Part shown: one piece after another, positions 1-8,857 of the stretch
Layout of the letters: every line of letters starts with the position of its first letter
How positions within the stretch are numbered: position 1 is the first letter of the stretch
Assembly (NCBI RefSeq): GCF_000716435.1
Contig: NZ_JNWO01000009.1
Location: 186,001 to 250,000 of the forward strand
From: Streptomyces xylophagus
GTDB taxonomy: Bacteria > Actinomycetota > Actinomycetes > Streptomycetales > Streptomycetaceae
DNA: 64,000 bases
Reading direction: 5' to 3'
Made by a program: the position numbers and the translations under genes
Notes under the pieces: generated by a model
The model's input: only the letters and a program-made list of their open reading frames with translations
Told to the model about the DNA's origin: nothing
The model's database searches: none

Positions 1-114
1 ACCCGCGACTCGGCCCTGCGCCTGCGCGAGAAGGACTCCCCCACGGAGGTCCTCACGGGCGGCGCCCTGGTCCCGGGCCTCGCCGAGGCCCTGTCGGCGA
101 CCTTCGAGGACTGA
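1..114 (+). CDS. C-terminal end of a PPA1309-family-like protein (partial)
   Basis: Only the last 37 codons are present. They run in frame from the first base to a TGA, and the protein ends in Ala-Thr-Phe-Glu-Asp. The fragment contains a LRLREKDSPTEVLTGG stretch and a LVPGLAEALSATF tail, which I associate with the C-terminus of the small actinobacterial PPA1309 family, often found beside the PDZ peptidase gene in Streptomyces. The family function is unknown to me. The gene converges on the PDZ peptidase, and a strong hairpin separates them. The family assignment is from memory of the tail only and is moderately secure; the reading frame itself is secure. Confidence 0.5.
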   Translation, partial: TRDSALRLREKDSPTEVLTGGALVPGLAEALSATFED

Positions 115-123
115 CTTCGTCCG

Positions 124-172
124 GTACGACTCCGGGGGCGCCCTCGACCTGAGGGCGCCCCCGGAGTCGTAC
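124..172. terminator. Perfect 22-bp stem terminator between convergent genes
   Basis: Arms 124-145 and 151-172 are perfectly complementary around a 5-base loop. The hairpin lies between the ends of two convergent genes, so it can serve both directions. A second, 15-nt AT-rich palindrome (TCTTCTT A AAGAAGA) follows at 179-193. There is no clear U-tract on either strand, which is usual for Streptomyces. Confidence 0.85.
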
Positions 173-200
173 GCGGGGTCTTCTTAAAGAAGAGGCCTGT

Positions 201-1298
201 TCAGCCCTTGGTGCTGCACTTCGGCAGGTCGGCGGTCTTGCCGCTGTTGATCAGCTTGAGGTCGCTGATCGCGTCCTTGATGGTGTTCACCTTGACGAGC
301 TGGAGGCCACCGGGGGTGTCCTTGGCGGCCTCCGCGCAGTTCTCGGCGGGGGTCAGGAAGTACCGGGCGCCCTTGCTGCGCGCGCCGACCGTCTTCATCG
401 AGATGCCGCCGATCGGGCCGACCTTGCCGTCGTCGTCGATCGTGCCGGTGCCGGCCACGAACTTGCCGCCGGTGAGATCGCCCGGGGTGAGCTTGTCGTA
501 GATGCCGAGCGCGAACATCAGACCGGCGCTCGGGCCGCCGACGTCCGCGAGCTTGATGTCGATGGAGAACGGGAACGTGTGATCGGTTCCGGCCGAGATG
601 CCGACGATGGCGCGCTTGGCGCCGGTGTCGTCGGAGGTCGCGGTGGTGATCGTGATCTTCTTCGTCGCGGTCGCCGTCTTGTTCGCCTTCACGGCGGCGG
701 CCTGGTCCTTGGCCGGCACGATCGTGAACACGACGTTCTCGCCGGGCTTGTGCTTGGTGACCAGCTTCGCGACGTCGTCGGGCTGCTTCACCGTCGTACC
801 GTCCACGGCCTTGATCACGTCACCGGCGTGCAGCTTGCCCTCGGCCGGGGAGTCCTTGAGGACCGTCGAGACGATCACCCAGGACTTCACGGGGATGCCC
901 AGCTGGTCCAGGGCGGCGACCTTGGCGCTCTCCTGGGACTGGCTGAACTCCTCGGCGTTCTCCTGGGTCGACTGCTGCTCCGTCTTGCCGTCCGGGTACA
1001 GCGTGTCGTGCGGGACGATCTTGTCGTCGTGGGCGAGCCAGCCGTACACGGCCTCGACGAGGCTCATGTTGTAGTCGGCGCTGGTGACCCGGACCGTCGT
1101 CATGTTCAGGTGACCGGTCGTCGGGTAGGTCTTGCGCCCGGTGATCTGCAGTACCGGCTCGCCGTCGTGGTCCCCGAGCGTGTTCACCGTCGGGCCCGGC
1201 GACATCTCCGCGTACGGGACTTTGATGAAGACTGCCGCGCACAGGAGCGCGATCAGCATCAGGGTGGAGGCGAGCATCGTCGCGGTGCGGCGTGGCAT
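201..1298 (-). CDS. Membrane-anchored PDZ / Lon-like (S16) serine peptidase
   Basis: The 365-residue protein starts with one hydrophobic segment (about residues 8-27) that should anchor it with the rest outside. A PDZ domain follows at about 140-200 (SPAEGKLHAGDVIKAVDG is the ligand-loop region), then a Lon-type proteolytic domain at about 230-335. The Ser-Lys dyad is visible: Ser257 in GGPSAG and Lys302 in GGISMKTVGA. This is the YlbL-like family and corresponds to Rv3194c in mycobacteria. It probably trims or degrades envelope-associated proteins; the substrate is unknown. ATG start, no Walker motifs, so it is ATP-independent. It converges with the gene on its left. Confidence 0.9.
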   Translation of the reverse strand: MPRRTATMLASTLMLIALLCAAVFIKVPYAEMSPGPTVNTLGDHDGEPVLQITGRKTYPTTGHLNMTTVRVTSADYNMSLVEAVYGWLAHDDKIVPHDTLYPDGKTEQQSTQENAEEFSQSQESAKVAALDQLGIPVKSWVIVSTVLKDSPAEGKLHAGDVIKAVDGTTVKQPDDVAKLVTKHKPGENVVFTIVPAKDQAAAVKANKTATATKKITITTATSDDTGAKRAIVGISAGTDHTFPFSIDIKLADVGGPSAGLMFALGIYDKLTPGDLTGGKFVAGTGTIDDDGKVGPIGGISMKTVGARSKGARYFLTPAENCAEAAKDTPGGLQLVKVNTIKDAISDLKLINSGKTADLPKCSTKG

Positions 1299-1375
1299 GG
1301 CACGACAGTACGGGACGGCTCTGTCAGCGCACCGTCAGGGCCGCTCTCCGGTCACGCTTCCGTTCGCGCTTCCGT

Positions 1376-1540
1376 TCACGTGCCGGAGTGGGACTTCTCC
1401 ATCGCCTCACGGAAGCGGGCATAGCCGTCCAATTCCGGACCGTCGCTGCGCACCTTGCGGGTCCTGTTGGCCCAACTGCCCCACAGACCGGCACCTATCG
1501 CAGCCACCAGCGGAATCAACAACCAGGCGAGTGCCGCCAT
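1376..1540 (-). CDS. Small single-pass membrane protein
   Basis: This is a 54-residue protein with one N-terminal transmembrane helix (about residues 3-22, ALAWLLIPLVAAIGAGLW), a basic turn, and a short cytoplasmic tail rich in charged residues ending in KSHSGT. I place the start at the ATG at 1540 rather than the upstream one at 1567, because GGGAGG sits five bases before it. I recall similar short proteins next to moaE in other Streptomyces, but I know no function. It lies upstream of the PDZ peptidase on the same strand (77-base gap) and may be cotranscribed with it. Confidence 0.7.
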   Translation of the reverse strand: MAALAWLLIPLVAAIGAGLWGSWANRTRKVRSDGPELDGYARFREAMEKSHSGT

Positions 1541-1691
1541 GCCGACCTCCCAACCCCACAGAGTCACCTCAACTGACTGATCAGCAGATTAGCCAGCCCC
1601 ACTGACAACGCTCATGCCCGGGGGGCGGTTACGCAACCGGAGGGCCGGTGAGAAGTCGATCGGGGTCGGGTGAGAAGTCGGTGAGCGGGCA

Positions 1692-2153
<462 letters not shown>

Positions 2154-2266
2154 GCCTCCATCGTGCCGCACCTCGCCGACAGCGAGGAATAGAACTTTCA
2201 CCAGGCACACGCGTGTGCCTGTTTGGAGCGTCCTACAGAAGTACGTCTTTTACGCGGACACGCTTC

Positions 2267-3379
2267 TCAGATCCGCCGCCGGGCCTTCCGTGCCCGCCGT
2301 ACGACCGCCGCCGCGCCCAGCAGCGCGACCGTCGCGCCCGCGGCACCGGCCGCCGTCGCGTCCTTGCGGCCGAGCCGTCGCCCGACGACCGTGTGCCGCC
2401 CGGCGACCTCCTCCAGCAGCTCCGCGAGCACTTCCTCGTTGGTCCACTGCGGCCGCCAGCCCGCGTCGTGCAGCCGGCTCCCGCTGACCACCCAGGGGTA
2501 CATCGTGTACGCGAGGTCGCCGGCCGGGGACGGGGTGAGCCCGATCCGGTGCAGCCGGGCCGCCGCGCCGAGCGCGACCGCGGAGGGCAGCTCCATGCGG
2601 CGGATACCGCTGAGCTCCTCGACCTCCTCCTGCTCCAGCCATCCGTCGCACCCGACGGCCAGCTCGCCCTCGACCTTCTCCAGGACGGCGTACTCCAGAG
2701 CGCTGCACAGGTCCTCGACGTGGCAGAACTGCCAGGCCGGCCGCGACCCGGCCACCACGAGCAGCCGGGGCGACTCGAAGTACCTGGTCAGCGCGGTGTC
2801 GGTGCCGCCGACGAGCACTCCGGGGCGGACGACGGTGACGTTGAGCCCGGGATGCGCCCGGGGCGCGCGGCGCGCGAGCCGCTCGACCTCCAGGAGGTCG
2901 CCCACGCCGGTGGCCTCCGCGGTGGCGCGCAGTTCGGCGTCCTCCGAGAGCGGCAGTTCGTTGTCGGGCAGCGCTCCGTAGACCATCGCCGAGGTGCACA
3001 GCACGACCCGGTGGACACCGGCGGCCGCGGCGGCGGTCAGCACGGTCTGCGTCCCCCGCACGTTGTACGCCGAACGGGCGGCCGGATCGGTCTCCAGATC
3101 GAGATCCAGCGCCAGATGGACGACGACGTCCGCGCCGCGCAGCTTCTCCGCGATGGCCGGATCCCGTACGTCGAGGATGTGCCACTGGGCCGCCGCGCAC
3201 TCCCCGCGCCGCTCGTCGATGGCGATGACCTGCTTGATCTCCTCGGAGGCGGCGAGCCGCTCGGTCAGCAGCGCCCCGACCCCGGACGCGGCGCCGGTGA
3301 CCGCGACGACGGGCCCGCGCACGGCGGGACTGGTTGAGTGGTTTCGCGCTGCGCGAACCTGCGGATCTGGGGAACTCAC
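2267..3379 (-). CDS. Atypical extended SDR (NAD-dependent epimerase-like) with C-terminal hydrophobic anchor
   Basis: The 370-residue protein has a Rossmann start TGAASGVGALL, an NAD-binding DVRDP loop and the VVHLALDLDLE and STA-type CTSAMVYG motifs of extended SDRs. The usual YxxxK pair is not evident: where Lys is expected the sequence reads GVGDLLEVERLARR. It may therefore bind a nucleotide or act as a reductase of altered chemistry. The C-terminus holds a hydrophobic stretch (TAAGAAGATVALLGAAAVV) followed by a very basic tail, suggesting membrane attachment. The GTG at 3379 is preferred because GGAGA lies seven bases upstream. It is divergent from the DUF2342 gene. Substrate unknown. Confidence 0.8.
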   Translation of the reverse strand: MSSPDPQVRAARNHSTSPAVRGPVVAVTGAASGVGALLTERLAASEEIKQVIAIDERRGECAAAQWHILDVRDPAIAEKLRGADVVVHLALDLDLETDPAARSAYNVRGTQTVLTAAAAAGVHRVVLCTSAMVYGALPDNELPLSEDAELRATAEATGVGDLLEVERLARRAPRAHPGLNVTVVRPGVLVGGTDTALTRYFESPRLLVVAGSRPAWQFCHVEDLCSALEYAVLEKVEGELAVGCDGWLEQEEVEELSGIRRMELPSAVALGAAARLHRIGLTPSPAGDLAYTMYPWVVSGSRLHDAGWRPQWTNEEVLAELLEEVAGRHTVVGRRLGRKDATAAGAAGATVALLGAAAVVRRARKARRRI

Positions 3380-3571
3380 CGGGCGTCTCCAGCGGTTGTC
3401 TTCAGTACGGACGCGCGTGACGCGTCCGGACCAGGTGGCATCCATCCTGCCGCAGGCCAGGTCTCGGCGAAGCACCGAGGCCCGAACGGCCCGCGGTGTC
3501 TACGCTGGGTGGTGTTGAAGGGCAGTCGTGCCGTCGGAGAGAACCGGCGGCCTTAACAGCCGAGGAATCCC

Positions 3572-5002
3572 GTGAGTGACACCCCATTCGGATTCGGCCT
3601 TCCGCCGGAGGAGCCGGACGACGGCGACGAGGGCAAGAAGAAGGACCAGGAGAGCGGTGGTGGTCAGGGACCGGCCAACCCGTTCGGTTTTGGCGGGCTG
3701 CCCGGTGCCGGGGGCTTTGGCGGCCCCGGCGCGGACAATCCGCTCGCCGCCATGTTCGGCTCCCTGAACCCCAACGACCTGGGCGCCGCGTTCCAGCAGC
3801 TCGGCCAGATGCTCTCGTACGAGGGCGGCCCGGTGAACTGGGACATGGCCAAGCAGATCGCCCGCCAGACGGTCTCCCAGGGCACCCAGGACGGCGTCAA
3901 GGACGCGAGCATCGGCCCCGCCGACCGCAGCGCGGTCGAGGAGGCCGTCCGCCTCGCCGACCTGTGGCTGGACGACGCGACCTCGCTGCCGTCCGGCGCG
4001 GGCAGCGCTGTGGCGTGGTCCCGCGCGGAGTGGGTCGAGGCGACCCTTCCGGCCTGGAAGGAACTCGTGGACCCGGTCGCCGAGCGCGTCGGCGCGGCCA
4101 TGGGTGACGTCCTGCCGGAGGAGATGCAGGCCATGGCGGGCCCGCTGATCGGCATGATGCGCTCCATGGGCGGCGCCATGTTCGGCACGCAGATCGGGCA
4201 GGCCGTGGGCACGCTCGCGGGCGAGGTCGTCGGCTCGACCGACATCGGTCTGCCGCTCGGCCCGGTCGGCAAGGCCGCGCTGCTGCCGCTGAACATCGAG
4301 GCCTTCGGCAAGGATCTGGGCATTTCCCAGGAGGAGGTGCGGCTCTACCTCGCCCTGCGCGAGGCCGCCCACCAGCGCCTGTTCGCGCACGTGCCGTGGC
4401 TGCGCTCGCACCTGTACGGCGCGGTCGACGGCTACGCGCGCGGGATCAAGGTCGACACCGCGAAGCTGGAGGACGTGGTCGGCCAGTTCGACCCGCAGAA
4501 CCCGGAGCAGCTGCAGGACGCCCTCCAGCAGGGCATGTTCCAGCCGGAGGACACGCCGGAGCAGAAGGCCGCCCTGGCCCGTCTGGAGACGGCTCTGGCG
4601 CTCGTCGAGGGCTGGGTGGACGCGGTGGTCCACGCGGCCGCGAAGCCGCGCCTGACGTCCGCCGACGCGCTCCGCGAGACCCTGCGTCGCCGTCGCGCGA
4701 CGGGTGGTCCCGCCGAGCAGACGTTCGCCACGCTGATCGGCCTGGAGCTGCGTCCGCGCCGGTTGCGCGACGCGTCCCGGCTGTGGGCCTCGCTCACGGA
4801 CGCCCGCGGTGTCGACGGCCGGGACGGCCTGTGGGCCCACCCGGACATGCTGCCGACGGCCTCCGACCTGGACGACCCGGACGGCTTCGTGCACCGCGAG
4901 CAGCTGGACTTCTCCGAGCTGGACAAGATGCTCGGCGAGGCGGCGAGCGGCAGTGGCGAGAAGCCGAACCTGAAGAAGGACGAGGACGAAGACTCCGAGT
5001 GA
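3572..5002 (+). CDS. DUF2342 zincin-like metalloprotease family protein
   Basis: The protein has 476 residues. The first 70 or so are a Gly/Pro-rich, charged, probably disordered leader (PFGFGGLPGAGGFGG). After that the sequence is helical and matches the family known as DUF2342 or 'zinc-dependent metalloprotease', sometimes annotated as F420-biosynthesis-associated. The block at residues 263-273 reads REAAHQRLFAH: it resembles HExxH but has Arg where the first His would be, so catalytic activity is not assured. It is equivalent to Rv3195. GTG start with AGGAA five bases upstream. It overlaps the Nudix gene by four bases (GTGA), so the two are translationally coupled. Confidence 0.85.
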   Translation: MSDTPFGFGLPPEEPDDGDEGKKKDQESGGGQGPANPFGFGGLPGAGGFGGPGADNPLAAMFGSLNPNDLGAAFQQLGQMLSYEGGPVNWDMAKQIARQTVSQGTQDGVKDASIGPADRSAVEEAVRLADLWLDDATSLPSGAGSAVAWSRAEWVEATLPAWKELVDPVAERVGAAMGDVLPEEMQAMAGPLIGMMRSMGGAMFGTQIGQAVGTLAGEVVGSTDIGLPLGPVGKAALLPLNIEAFGKDLGISQEEVRLYLALREAAHQRLFAHVPWLRSHLYGAVDGYARGIKVDTAKLEDVVGQFDPQNPEQLQDALQQGMFQPEDTPEQKAALARLETALALVEGWVDAVVHAAAKPRLTSADALRETLRRRRATGGPAEQTFATLIGLELRPRRLRDASRLWASLTDARGVDGRDGLWAHPDMLPTASDLDDPDGFVHREQLDFSELDKMLGEAASGSGEKPNLKKDEDEDSE

Positions 5003-5520
5003 CTCTGTACGACGACGCGGTCCTCGTGCTCAAGAGCTACGAGGACCAGGACGAGCTGCGCCAGGCCTACCTGGACCACCTGGCCGCGCACCCGGACGGC
5101 ATGTGGAAGTCCTGCCACGCCGGTCATGTCACGGCGAGCGCCCTGGTGATCGACCCCGAGCAGGGTCGCGTTCTGCTGACCCTCCACAAAAAGCTGCGGA
5201 TGTGGCTCCAGATGGGCGGCCACTGCGAGCCGGAGGACACCTCCCTGGAGGCGGCTGCCCTCCGCGAGGCCACGGAGGAGTCCGGCATCACCGGACTGAC
5301 CCTGCTGCCGGGCGGCCCGGCACGCCTGGACCTCCATCCGATCCCGGCACCGTGCCACTTCCACTACGACGTCCAGTACACGGTCGTGGCACCTCCAGGC
5401 GCCGTCCAGGAGATCAGCGACGAGTCCCTGGACCTGCGCTGGTTCCGCTACGACGAGGTGGCGGCCGTAGCGGACGAGTCGGTCGTGCGGCTGCTGGAGG
5501 CGACGCGCGCCAGGCTCTGA
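4999..5520 (+). CDS. Nudix hydrolase
   Basis: The 173-residue protein carries a Nudix fold with a slightly lengthened Nudix box. MGGHCEPED is followed by SLEAAALREATEESGI, that is, the REATEESGI core with two extra residues between the Gly and the REx2-3EE element compared with the canonical spacing. This GGHxE variant is common in actinobacterial Nudix proteins. Such enzymes cleave nucleoside diphosphates linked to another group; the substrate here cannot be read from sequence. The GTG start overlaps the stop of the DUF2342 gene, so the two are made together. A perfect hairpin follows the stop. Confidence 0.85.
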   Translation: MTLYDDAVLVLKSYEDQDELRQAYLDHLAAHPDGMWKSCHAGHVTASALVIDPEQGRVLLTLHKKLRMWLQMGGHCEPEDTSLEAAALREATEESGITGLTLLPGGPARLDLHPIPAPCHFHYDVQYTVVAPPGAVQEISDESLDLRWFRYDEVAAVADESVVRLLEATRARL

Positions 5521-5545
5521 GCGGGGTCTGGCAGGCGTTGAACGT

Positions 5546-5579
5546 GTAAGGGGCGCCCGCAACGGCGGGCGCCCCTTAC
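5546..5579. terminator. Bidirectional hairpin terminator
   Basis: Perfect 15-bp arms (5546-5560 and 5565-5579) around an AACG loop, placed between the convergent Nudix and AIM24 genes. Confidence 0.88.
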
Positions 5580-5596
5580 GTTGGTTTTCCGGACGC

Positions 5597-6352
5597 TCAG
5601 CTCCAGGCGTTGCCCTGGTTCTGCGCGTGTACGCCCTGCTGGCCCATGCCGAACTGCGCGGCGAGTCCTTGGCCGATCGCGGCGTTCTGCGGGGGCAGGA
5701 GTTCGCTGGGCTGCACGAGCGCGTAGCCGCTGCCCATGAAGCTCAGCTCCCAGCCCTCACCGGTGTTGCCGCGACGCCGCCACACGCCCGAGGAGTGCGT
5801 CTGGGCCTGCATCTGGACGCGCAGGCCGGTGGACCAGGCGACGATCGCGTCGGCGTCGCAGTTGACGTACTTGTCGGGCGTGACCTGCATCATCAGGGGC
5901 GCGCCCGAGGTCATCAGGGCGACCTTGCCGCGGCCGGTGATGTTGAGCTGGTACTTCCCGGAGCCGGAGATGCCGTACTGGCTGTCCACGGCGATGACCT
6001 CGTGGTGCAGCGAGGAGTCCATCGCGAGGACGTAGCTGCTGTCGACGGTGAGGCCGTCCTGTTCCACATCCACTACGTGGACGTGCTGGGCGAGGTTGGC
6101 GAGGAAGACCGTGCCCTGCCCGTGGCAGCGCATCAGGCTGAGGCCCTCGCCGGTGGCCGCACGCGCGTAGGCCTGCTGGGTGTTCTGGTACTCGGCGTCG
6201 AACTCGACGAGCCCCTGGTAGGCGACCATCGTGCCCTTGCGGGCGAGGATGTCGTCGTGGCCCTCCAGGACGATGCGCAGCATCTGCTTGTTCTGGAGGC
6301 TGTAGCGGTCCTGGGACTGCGAGTCGTTGAACGCGAAAAGCGGGCTCTGCAT
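5597..6352 (-). CDS. AIM24 family protein
   Basis: A 251-residue member of the AIM24/TRAP-like beta-roll family. The protein opens with MQSPLFAFNDSQSQDRYSLQ and continues with family phrases such as VLEGHDDILARKGTMVAYQG, GQGTVFLAN and GEGWELSFMGSG. ATG at 6352 behind a GGGGGGAA run; a longer frame upstream is a shadow of the next gene. It is the last of three AIM24-containing genes reading leftward, with a 17-base gap to the middle one. Role unknown; relatives were linked to TerD-type stress proteins by genome context, and the upstream fusion in this operon supports that. Confidence 0.83.
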   Translation of the reverse strand: MQSPLFAFNDSQSQDRYSLQNKQMLRIVLEGHDDILARKGTMVAYQGLVEFDAEYQNTQQAYARAATGEGLSLMRCHGQGTVFLANLAQHVHVVDVEQDGLTVDSSYVLAMDSSLHHEVIAVDSQYGISGSGKYQLNITGRGKVALMTSGAPLMMQVTPDKYVNCDADAIVAWSTGLRVQMQAQTHSSGVWRRRGNTGEGWELSFMGSGYALVQPSELLPPQNAAIGQGLAAQFGMGQQGVHAQNQGNAWS

Positions 6353-6369
6353 GGTGTCGTGTTCCCCCC

Positions 6370-7050
6370 TCAGCCCCGGAACCGGAGTCGGTCGGTGCTG
6401 TCCTCGCTGGGCTGGACGACGACGATGCCCGTCCCGGAGAAGGCCATCTGGTAGGCCTCGCCGCTGCCGCGGCCGATCAGCGACTGCGCCTTGAAGCTGC
6501 GCTTTCCCTTCACCTTGAGGTTCGGGGACCAGGCGACGAGCGCGTCCGGGTCGACGTAGGTCTCGTCCTCGCCACCGCCGCAGTCGACGACGATCGGCTT
6601 GCCCCGGGAGGTCAGCGCGACCCAGCCCTGGCCGGTGATCTTGGTGTTCCACAGGCCCTGCCCGGCGAACTTCGCGAGCCCCTTGACCCGCTCCACGCCC
6701 CAGGTGAGGTGCGCGTCGAAGGCGAGCAGGTTGGTGGCATTGACGGAGATCCCGTCGCCGTTGAGGTTGATCACGACGACGTCCGCGCCGTAGTCGGCGA
6801 GGTAGAGCAGTCCGTCTCCGGAGCACTTCATCAGAGGCGCGCCCTCGCCGGTCATCCAGTCGCGCGCGATCTGGCGCACGGCCGGCGGGTTGGGCTCGTA
6901 CTGGATGAAGCCCTCGTAGGCGATCATCGAGCCCACGCGCGCGAAGAGGTCGCTTCCGGTCTGCATGGCGACCTTCAGCATGTTGTTGCCGTGGTTCTCC
7001 ATGCGGGCGGTGACGGGTGCGGGGGCGTAGCCCGCGAGCGGCTGGTTCAT
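6370..7050 (-). CDS. AIM24 family protein
   Basis: A 226-residue AIM24-type beta-roll protein. It reads MNQPLAGYAPAPVTARMENH and then LFARVGSMIAYEGFIQYE, which corresponds to the LARKGTMVAYQGLVEFD block of its downstream neighbour, so the two are paralogues. KITGQGWVALTSRGKP and AFSGTGIVVVQPSE mark the C-terminal half. ATG at 7050 with GGGAG about seven bases upstream. It sits 11 bases after the TerD-AIM24 fusion gene and 17 before the next copy, so it is the central gene of a three-gene operon. Function unknown. Confidence 0.83.
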   Translation of the reverse strand: MNQPLAGYAPAPVTARMENHGNNMLKVAMQTGSDLFARVGSMIAYEGFIQYEPNPPAVRQIARDWMTGEGAPLMKCSGDGLLYLADYGADVVVINLNGDGISVNATNLLAFDAHLTWGVERVKGLAKFAGQGLWNTKITGQGWVALTSRGKPIVVDCGGGEDETYVDPDALVAWSPNLKVKGKRSFKAQSLIGRGSGEAYQMAFSGTGIVVVQPSEDSTDRLRFRG

Positions 7051-7061
7051 GACGGGCTCCC

Positions 7062-8744
7062 TCAGACCTCGTACGGCTGGACGACGATGAAGTTGCCGGG
7101 GGCGGCCCGGAACTGCAGGTTGACGCTCTCGCCGGTGTCTCCGGGGTACGCGTTGCGGCGCATCCGGACCTGGCTGGAGACGATCACCTGGGCGGCGGCG
7201 GACCAGGCGACGACCGCGTTGCAGTCGGCGAACGTGGTCGGCGTGACCGGCAGGACGACGGGCTCGCCGTGGGTCTTCACGACGATGGTGCCGGTCCCCT
7301 GGAACTGCATCGTGAACAGCGCGCCCCCGGGGATGCCGTGTCCCTCGATGCGTCTGACCTCGTACTGGAGGCTCTCGTCGAAGGCGAGGACGTTCTCGGC
7401 GGAGACGCAGATCGCGTCCCCCTGGAGCTCGACGGGGTGCAGGTTGGTGGAGTGCTCGGCGAGGAACACCTGGCCCTGGCCCGTGCAGCGCATCAGCTGC
7501 ATCTCCTGGCCGGTCGCGTTGCCGACGATCCGGCCGGCGAACCCGGCACCCTTGTAGCCGAAGTCGACCTTGCCCTGGTAGAGCACCATGCTGCCCTGGC
7601 GGGCCAGCACGGGCTGGCCGCCGATGCCGAGGTCGACGCGGACGAGCTTCTTGTTCTGCTGCGTCCAGCGCTGCCCGGTGGGCGTCTCCTTGAACTTCTC
7701 CAGCGCGGCCGACACACCGGCGCCCTGGGGAGCGCCCGAGGGCACTCCGTAGGCGGCCGCCTGCCCCGGGACCTGCCCGAACGCGGGCGGCTGCTGCCCG
7801 TACCCGGGAGGGGCGGGCGGCTGACCGTAGCCAGGGGGCGGGGTCGGCTGACCGTAACCGGGCGGCGGGCCCGGCGCGTGCGGAGCCTGGGGCTGCGCGT
7901 AGCCGGGCGGCGGGGGCGGGCTCTGGCCGGGGGCCTGCTGTCCGTACGGCGCCTGCGGCTGGCCGTAGGGCGCGGGCACGGGACCCGGGGGCGGCACAGT
8001 GCCCGGCCCGGGCGGGGTCATGGGCGCGATGATGGTCGGCGCGGCATGCACGGAGGGCACGGGCACCGGAGGGGGTGCGTACCCCTGTGGGACGGGCTGG
8101 GGGGCCGGGGCGGGCGCCGGGGCCGCGGGGGCGCCGAACGCGGGCGGGGCGAAGCCGGGGGCGGCACCGGACTGCGGCGGCGCGGGCTGCGACTGCTGCG
8201 GCTCGGGCGTCTCCTCCTCGGCGACCTCGCCGCCGAAGTTCTTCAGCAGCGCTTCGAGGCCGCCGTCGAAGCCCTGGCCCACGGCAGCGAACCGCCAGAC
8301 GTCCTTCAGGTAGAAGTCGCCCAGCATCACGGCGCGCTCGGTGGTGAACTCCGACCCGTTGAACGAGTAGCGGGCCACCTCCTCGCCGCCCGCGACGATA
8401 CGGACGTACCCGGGGGCGATCTGCGACATCTGCCCGGCGCCGTCGAGCGTGGCCGTGAACGCCAGCTTGTGGATCTGCGGCGGGATCCTGTCGAGCGTGA
8501 CCCGGAAGGACTCCGAGTCGCCCGCCTGGGCACCCAGGAGCTGAATGGACTCCTCCGGGGACTTCGGCTGGTTGAAGAACACGAAGTACCGGTCGTCCGA
8601 GAGCCGCTCCTCGGCGTCGAGACCGAAGCAACTGATGTCGAACGTCAGTCCGGGGCCGGTGATCTGCACGCCTACGTACAGATCGGTGCCCGCGGTGAGG
8701 TCACTGATCTTGGCCTTGTGGCCGCGTTGGAATTCCCTGGCCAT
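7062..8744 (-). CDS. TerD-AIM24 fusion protein
   Basis: The 560-residue protein has three parts. Residues 1-165 are a TerD/tellurium-resistance domain (MAREFQRGHKAKISDL, LTFDISCFGLDAEERLSDDR, MLGDFYLKDVWRF); this family binds calcium and works in cytosolic stress responses. Residues about 165-340 are a low-complexity Pro/Gln/Gly/Ala linker with PPGYGQP-type repeats. Residues about 345-560 are an AIM24 domain resembling the two proteins encoded downstream. The fusion physically ties AIM24 to the Ter system. It is the promoter-proximal gene of the operon. ATG at 8744; the G-run 12 bases upstream is a poor SD. Confidence 0.85.
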   Translation of the reverse strand: MAREFQRGHKAKISDLTAGTDLYVGVQITGPGLTFDISCFGLDAEERLSDDRYFVFFNQPKSPEESIQLLGAQAGDSESFRVTLDRIPPQIHKLAFTATLDGAGQMSQIAPGYVRIVAGGEEVARYSFNGSEFTTERAVMLGDFYLKDVWRFAAVGQGFDGGLEALLKNFGGEVAEEETPEPQQSQPAPPQSGAAPGFAPPAFGAPAAPAPAPAPQPVPQGYAPPPVPVPSVHAAPTIIAPMTPPGPGTVPPPGPVPAPYGQPQAPYGQQAPGQSPPPPPGYAQPQAPHAPGPPPGYGQPTPPPGYGQPPAPPGYGQQPPAFGQVPGQAAAYGVPSGAPQGAGVSAALEKFKETPTGQRWTQQNKKLVRVDLGIGGQPVLARQGSMVLYQGKVDFGYKGAGFAGRIVGNATGQEMQLMRCTGQGQVFLAEHSTNLHPVELQGDAICVSAENVLAFDESLQYEVRRIEGHGIPGGALFTMQFQGTGTIVVKTHGEPVVLPVTPTTFADCNAVVAWSAAAQVIVSSQVRMRRNAYPGDTGESVNLQFRAAPGNFIVVQPYEV

Positions 8745-8857
8745 GCGTAACGACCGTCCCCCATCCCGATGCAAGTGCGTCGCGTCAGGCTAACGGCAAT
8801 CTCTGACACCGGAGGAAGTCGGTACAGACCCGGTACACAATCCCCCACAGGGGACGG

